DNA of 64,000 nucleotides, taken from positions 24,483 to 88,482 of the forward strand of contig MGUK01000044.1 of the NCBI GenBank assembly GCA_001799995.1, written 5' to 3'. The position numbers and the translations under genes were made by a program. Positions within the stretch are counted from its first letter, which is position 1; each line of letters opens with the position of its first letter. Below are positions 61,751 through 64,000 of this stretch, in pieces. The notes below the pieces were generated by a model. It saw nothing but the letters and a program-made list of their open reading frames with translations, had not been told where the DNA came from and ran no database searches. This DNA comes from Elusimicrobia bacterium GWF2_62_30 (GTDB lineage: Bacteria; Elusimicrobiota; Elusimicrobia; Elusimicrobiales; UBA9959).

Positions 61751-63530
61751 AGGTCCCGGTAAGAAGCCGTTCGGCGGCTTCCTTGCGCAGGTTCTCGATG
61801 AACTCGGCAAGGCTGACGCCAAACACCTGTTTGCCCCCGCGCAGGCGCAGGGTCACCGTGCCGGCGTCCATTTCCTTCTTGCCGACCACGACCATGTAGG
61901 GGGTCTTTTCGACCGAGGCCTCGCGGACCTTGGCGTTTATCGTTTCGCTGCCGTAGTTACCGGCCGCGCGCAGGCCCGCGGCTTTCAGCTTCGCCTCTAT
62001 CCCTCGGGCGTAGGCTTCCGACTCCTCGGTGATGCTCATGACCTTGACCTGCAGCGGCGACAGCCAGAGCGGGAAGTTGCCGGCGAAATGCTCGATCAGG
62101 AAACCAATGAAGCGCTCGTGCGTGCCGAGCGGGGCGCGGTGGATGCACAGCGGCGTCTTTTCCTTGCCGTCGGAGTCCTTGTAGACCAGCTCGAAGCGGG
62201 CGGGTACGGCGAAGTCCACCTGGTTGGTGGCGAGCGAGAACTCCTTGCCTATCACGCTCCACACCTGCACGTCGATCTTGGGGCCGTAGAAAGCGGCTTC
62301 GTTGGGGATCTCCTTGAACGGGATCCCGCCGCTGACCAGCGTGTCGCGCACCATGATCTCCGTGGAAGCCCACAGTTCGGGATTGTCCACGTACTTTTTA
62401 CCCAGGCCCTCCGGGGCGTGGGTGCTGAAGCGCATCACGTACTTCTCGATGCCGAAGATCTTGAAATACCCGAGGTACATGCGGCAGACGGCCAGGAACT
62501 CCTCCTGGAACTGCTCCGGCGTGCAGTAGATATGCGCGTCGTTCATCTGCATGGAGCGCACGCGCATCAGGCCGAACAGCTCGCCCGACTGCTCGTAGCG
62601 GTAGCAGGTGCCGTACTCCGCCATGCGCACCGGCAGGTCGCGGTAGCTGCGCGGCTTGGAGCCGTAGATCTTGTGGTGATGCGGGCAGTTCATCGGCTTG
62701 ATGTAGTACTTCTGCCCGTCGATATCCATGGCCGGGAACATGCTCTCGGCGTAATAAGGCAGGTGCCCGCTTTTCTGGTAGAGAGTTTCTTTGCAGAGAT
62801 GCGGGGTCTTCACGCGCACGTAGCCGGCGGCGGCCTCCGTCTCTTTCGCGAGCTTTTCCAGCTCCTCTATCATAATGGCGCCGTTGGGCAGCCAGAGCGG
62901 CAGGCCCGGGCCTATGTCGTCGTCGAAGGTGAAGATCTCCAGCTGCTTGCCGATCTTGCGGTGGTCGCGCTTGGCGGCCTCTTCCTGCTGCTTCAGATAG
63001 GCGTTAAGTTCGTCCTGGGTCTCAAAGGCCACGGCGTAGATGCGCTGCAGCATGGGGTTCTTCTCGCTGCCGCGCCAGTAGGCGCCGGCTATGGACATCA
63101 GCTTGAAGGCTTTGAGCTTGCCGGTATGCTCCACGTGCGGGCCCTTGCAGAGGTCCTCGAACGGGCCGTTCTTGTAGATGCTGATGACGCTGCCCTCGGG
63201 CAGGTCGTTGATCAGCTCCACCTTGAAGTTCTCCCCCTTGTCGGCGAAATGCTTGAGGGCTTCGGCGCGGGGCAGTTCCACGCGCTCGAACTTCTGGGTC
63301 TGCGCCATGATATGCTTCATCTTCTTCTCTATCTTGGGCAGGTCCTCGGGGGTGAAGTGATGCTCGAGGGCGAAGTCGTAGTAAAAGCCGTTCTCGATGG
63401 CGGGCCCGATGCCGAATTTCACGCCGGGGAACAGTTCCGCCACGGCCTCGGCCAGCACGTGCGCCAGCGAGTGGCGCATCTTGTGGATGAATTCTTCTTT
63501 TGCTGCTTCTTCTTTGTTGTCGTCGGCCAT
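61743..63530 (-). CDS. thrS: Threonyl-tRNA synthetase without TGS domain
   Basis: 595 residues. The editing domain starts almost at once: HSLAHVLAEAV (HxxxH) with the later catalytic region GPHVEHTG. The class II core shows motif 2 (YGTCYRYEQSGELFGLMRVRSMQMNDAHI), the zinc ligand region PMNCPHHH, and motif 3 PLCIHRAPLGTHERFIGFL. The anticodon-binding domain ends the protein. Most bacterial ThrRS are about 640 residues with an N-terminal TGS domain, which is absent here. An AAGGAA ribosome-binding site 8 bases before the ATG supports the start. Confidence 0.96.
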   Translation of the reverse strand: MADDNKEEAAKEEFIHKMRHSLAHVLAEAVAELFPGVKFGIGPAIENGFYYDFALEHHFTPEDLPKIEKKMKHIMAQTQKFERVELPRAEALKHFADKGENFKVELINDLPEGSVISIYKNGPFEDLCKGPHVEHTGKLKAFKLMSIAGAYWRGSEKNPMLQRIYAVAFETQDELNAYLKQQEEAAKRDHRKIGKQLEIFTFDDDIGPGLPLWLPNGAIMIEELEKLAKETEAAAGYVRVKTPHLCKETLYQKSGHLPYYAESMFPAMDIDGQKYYIKPMNCPHHHKIYGSKPRSYRDLPVRMAEYGTCYRYEQSGELFGLMRVRSMQMNDAHIYCTPEQFQEEFLAVCRMYLGYFKIFGIEKYVMRFSTHAPEGLGKKYVDNPELWASTEIMVRDTLVSGGIPFKEIPNEAAFYGPKIDVQVWSVIGKEFSLATNQVDFAVPARFELVYKDSDGKEKTPLCIHRAPLGTHERFIGFLIEHFAGNFPLWLSPLQVKVMSITEESEAYARGIEAKLKAAGLRAAGNYGSETINAKVREASVEKTPYMVVVGKKEMDAGTVTLRLRGGKQVFGVSLAEFIENLRKEAAERLLTGTYV

Positions 63531-63607
63531 AAGTTAGGTTCCTTAATAATGAAGCCCGCCAGTTCCCGGAGCGGGTTCTAACGGGCCCTGACTGAGTTAC
63601 TGTCCCG

Positions 63608-63734
63608 AAAAATTCCGATGAATTTTTCCCTCGCATAGCTCGGGGAGCTTCGCTCCGGGATACACCCTTTCGGACTGGCGCGCATAGCGCTTGTCCTCAA
63701 CCCGCTTCGCGGGGAATCCCGCCAAGGCGGGATT
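63608..63734. repeat. Cluster of short hairpins between thrS and tRNA-Val
   Basis: Within 127 bases there are four inverted repeats: 63608-63615 with 63620-63627 (AT-rich, 8 bp), 63644-63648 with 63652-63656 (TTC loop), 63701-63705 with 63709-63713 (TTC loop), and 63715-63723 with 63726-63734 (9 bp, 2-base loop). They are downstream of tRNA-Val on the minus strand and resemble those beside tRNA-Leu. They may act as a processing or termination region or as a dispersed repeat. Confidence 0.6.
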
Positions 63735-63746
63735 CGGGATAAAAAC

Positions 63747-63821
63747 TGGTGCCCAGTACAGGGATCGAACCTGTGACCTTTCCCATGTCAAGGGAACGCG
63801 CTACCGCTGCGCCAACTGGGC
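63747..63821 (-). tRNA. tRNA-Val, anticodon GAC
   Basis: The minus strand folds as a 75-base tRNA with an encoded CCA end. The acceptor stem is GCCCAGT with ACTGGGC, the D-arm GGCGCAGCGGTAGCGC, the anticodon stem TTCCC/GGGAA with loop TTGACAT (anticodon GAC), and the T-arm ACAGGTTCGATCCCTGT. The discriminator is A. Confidence 0.95.
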
Positions 63822-63836
63822 CTTAACTATATCTAT

Positions 63837-63866
63837 ATTATACAAACGCTGCGCTTGGGATGGCAA
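63837..63866 (-). promoter_or_regulatory. Promoter of tRNA-Val
   Basis: On the minus strand TTGCCA (63861-63866) and a perfect TATAAT (63837-63842) are separated by 18 bases, placing the transcription start about 10 bases before the tRNA. It is the best-formed sigma-70-type promoter in the window. The rest of the right end (63867-64000) shows no gene, only GC-rich short palindromes such as GGCAC-ACC-GTGCC. Confidence 0.7.
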
Positions 63867-64000
63867 ACTATTTTTATTATTACAGAGGTTTCATACACCG
63901 CAGCGGGCGGCGCGGGGACCGGAACGCAAACCGCGCTCGGCACACCGTGCCTCGCTCATCCTCCGGCCTCGGCGCTATGCAAGCCTCGGCCTACGGAAGG

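Noticed and set aside
58649..61762. A 1037-codon open frame on the plus strand opposite the TPR gene
   Set aside because: It mirrors the codons of a clear TPR protein with signal peptide, has no domain or ribosome-binding site, and is rich in Gly/Val/Arg/Leu as antisense frames of GC-rich genes are.
61626..63581. A 651-codon plus-strand frame opposite thrS
   Set aside because: Antisense shadow of ThrRS that runs across the TPR/thrS junction, with no motif.
63608..63734. Hairpin cluster considered as a CRISPR array
   Set aside because: The palindromes differ in sequence and spacing, with no repeated unit and no cas gene.
63597..63791. A 64-codon minus-strand frame overlapping tRNA-Val and the hairpin cluster
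   Set aside because: It begins inside the tRNA and is made of palindromic repeats.

Overview
The window comes from a diderm (Gram-negative-type) bacterium of moderately high GC. Support for a diderm: an O-antigen/exopolysaccharide locus of about 45 kb, a TolQ/ExbB-ExbD-ExbD-TonB energy-transduction set with a degenerate OmpA-like partner, and SecG. The glycolytic gene order gap / COG2403 GTPase / pgk / secG and a ThrRS without a TGS domain suggest a deep-branching lineage, possibly Elusimicrobiota-like. That is an impression, not a demonstration. No IS element, integrase, CRISPR array or rRNA was seen, and no stretch over 300 bases lacks a gene.

Layout. 1-3.4 kb: the tail of an unknown gene, lysA, tRNA-Leu(GAG), and a CNNM/CBS transporter-like protein that ends in a PTS EIIA domain. 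3.4-7.5 kb: a minus-strand operon gap - COG2403 GTPase (cyclic 2,3-diphosphoglycerate synthetase-like) - pgk - secG, with strong hairpins on both sides of the COG2403 gene. 7.7-50.1 kb: surface-polysaccharide genes (two phosphoglycosyl transferases, two Wzy/ligase-like proteins, one Wzx flippase, about eight glycosyltransferases, two GT87-like and one YfhO-like membrane transferases, many nucleotide-sugar enzymes). 50.2-63.5 kb: a long minus-strand run of thrS, a giant TPR protein, ExbB/ExbD/ExbD/TonB/OmpA-like, a complete dTDP-rhamnose set with a second rmlC, and a metallo-beta-lactamase-fold protein. tRNA-Val(GAC) follows.

How the genes work together. Four nucleotide carriers are used to make deoxysugars: dTDP-L-rhamnose (rmlA/B/C/D), UDP-L-QuiNAc or L-FucNAc (FnlA-like, cupin-less reductase, FnlC-like), CDP-paratose/tyvelose (rfbF, rfbG, rfbH, an E3-like reductase, three paratose-synthase paralogues, two tyvelose epimerases), and GDP-mannose derivatives (manC, two gmd, fcl, a ColD-type dehydratase and a ColC-like reductase, probably giving GDP-fucose and GDP-colitose). 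An acetolactate-synthase-like TPP enzyme lies beside the ColC candidate and may build a branched 3,6-dideoxysugar as YerE does for yersiniose.

The most interesting structure is a duplicated module, paratose synthase - tyvelose epimerase - polyprenyl-phosphate-sugar-synthase-like GT2. It has identical 4-bp and 11-bp gene overlaps in both copies, and each copy lies beside a multi-membrane GT-C protein (GT87 in one, YfhO in the other). This suggests Gtr/CsbB-YfhO-like decoration of glycans with lipid-linked 3,6-dideoxyhexoses. The locus also carries recombination scars: a 172-bp repeat with two mismatches (29846-30017 and 35232-35403) and remnants of a second GT10/radical-SAM pair at 34862-35182.
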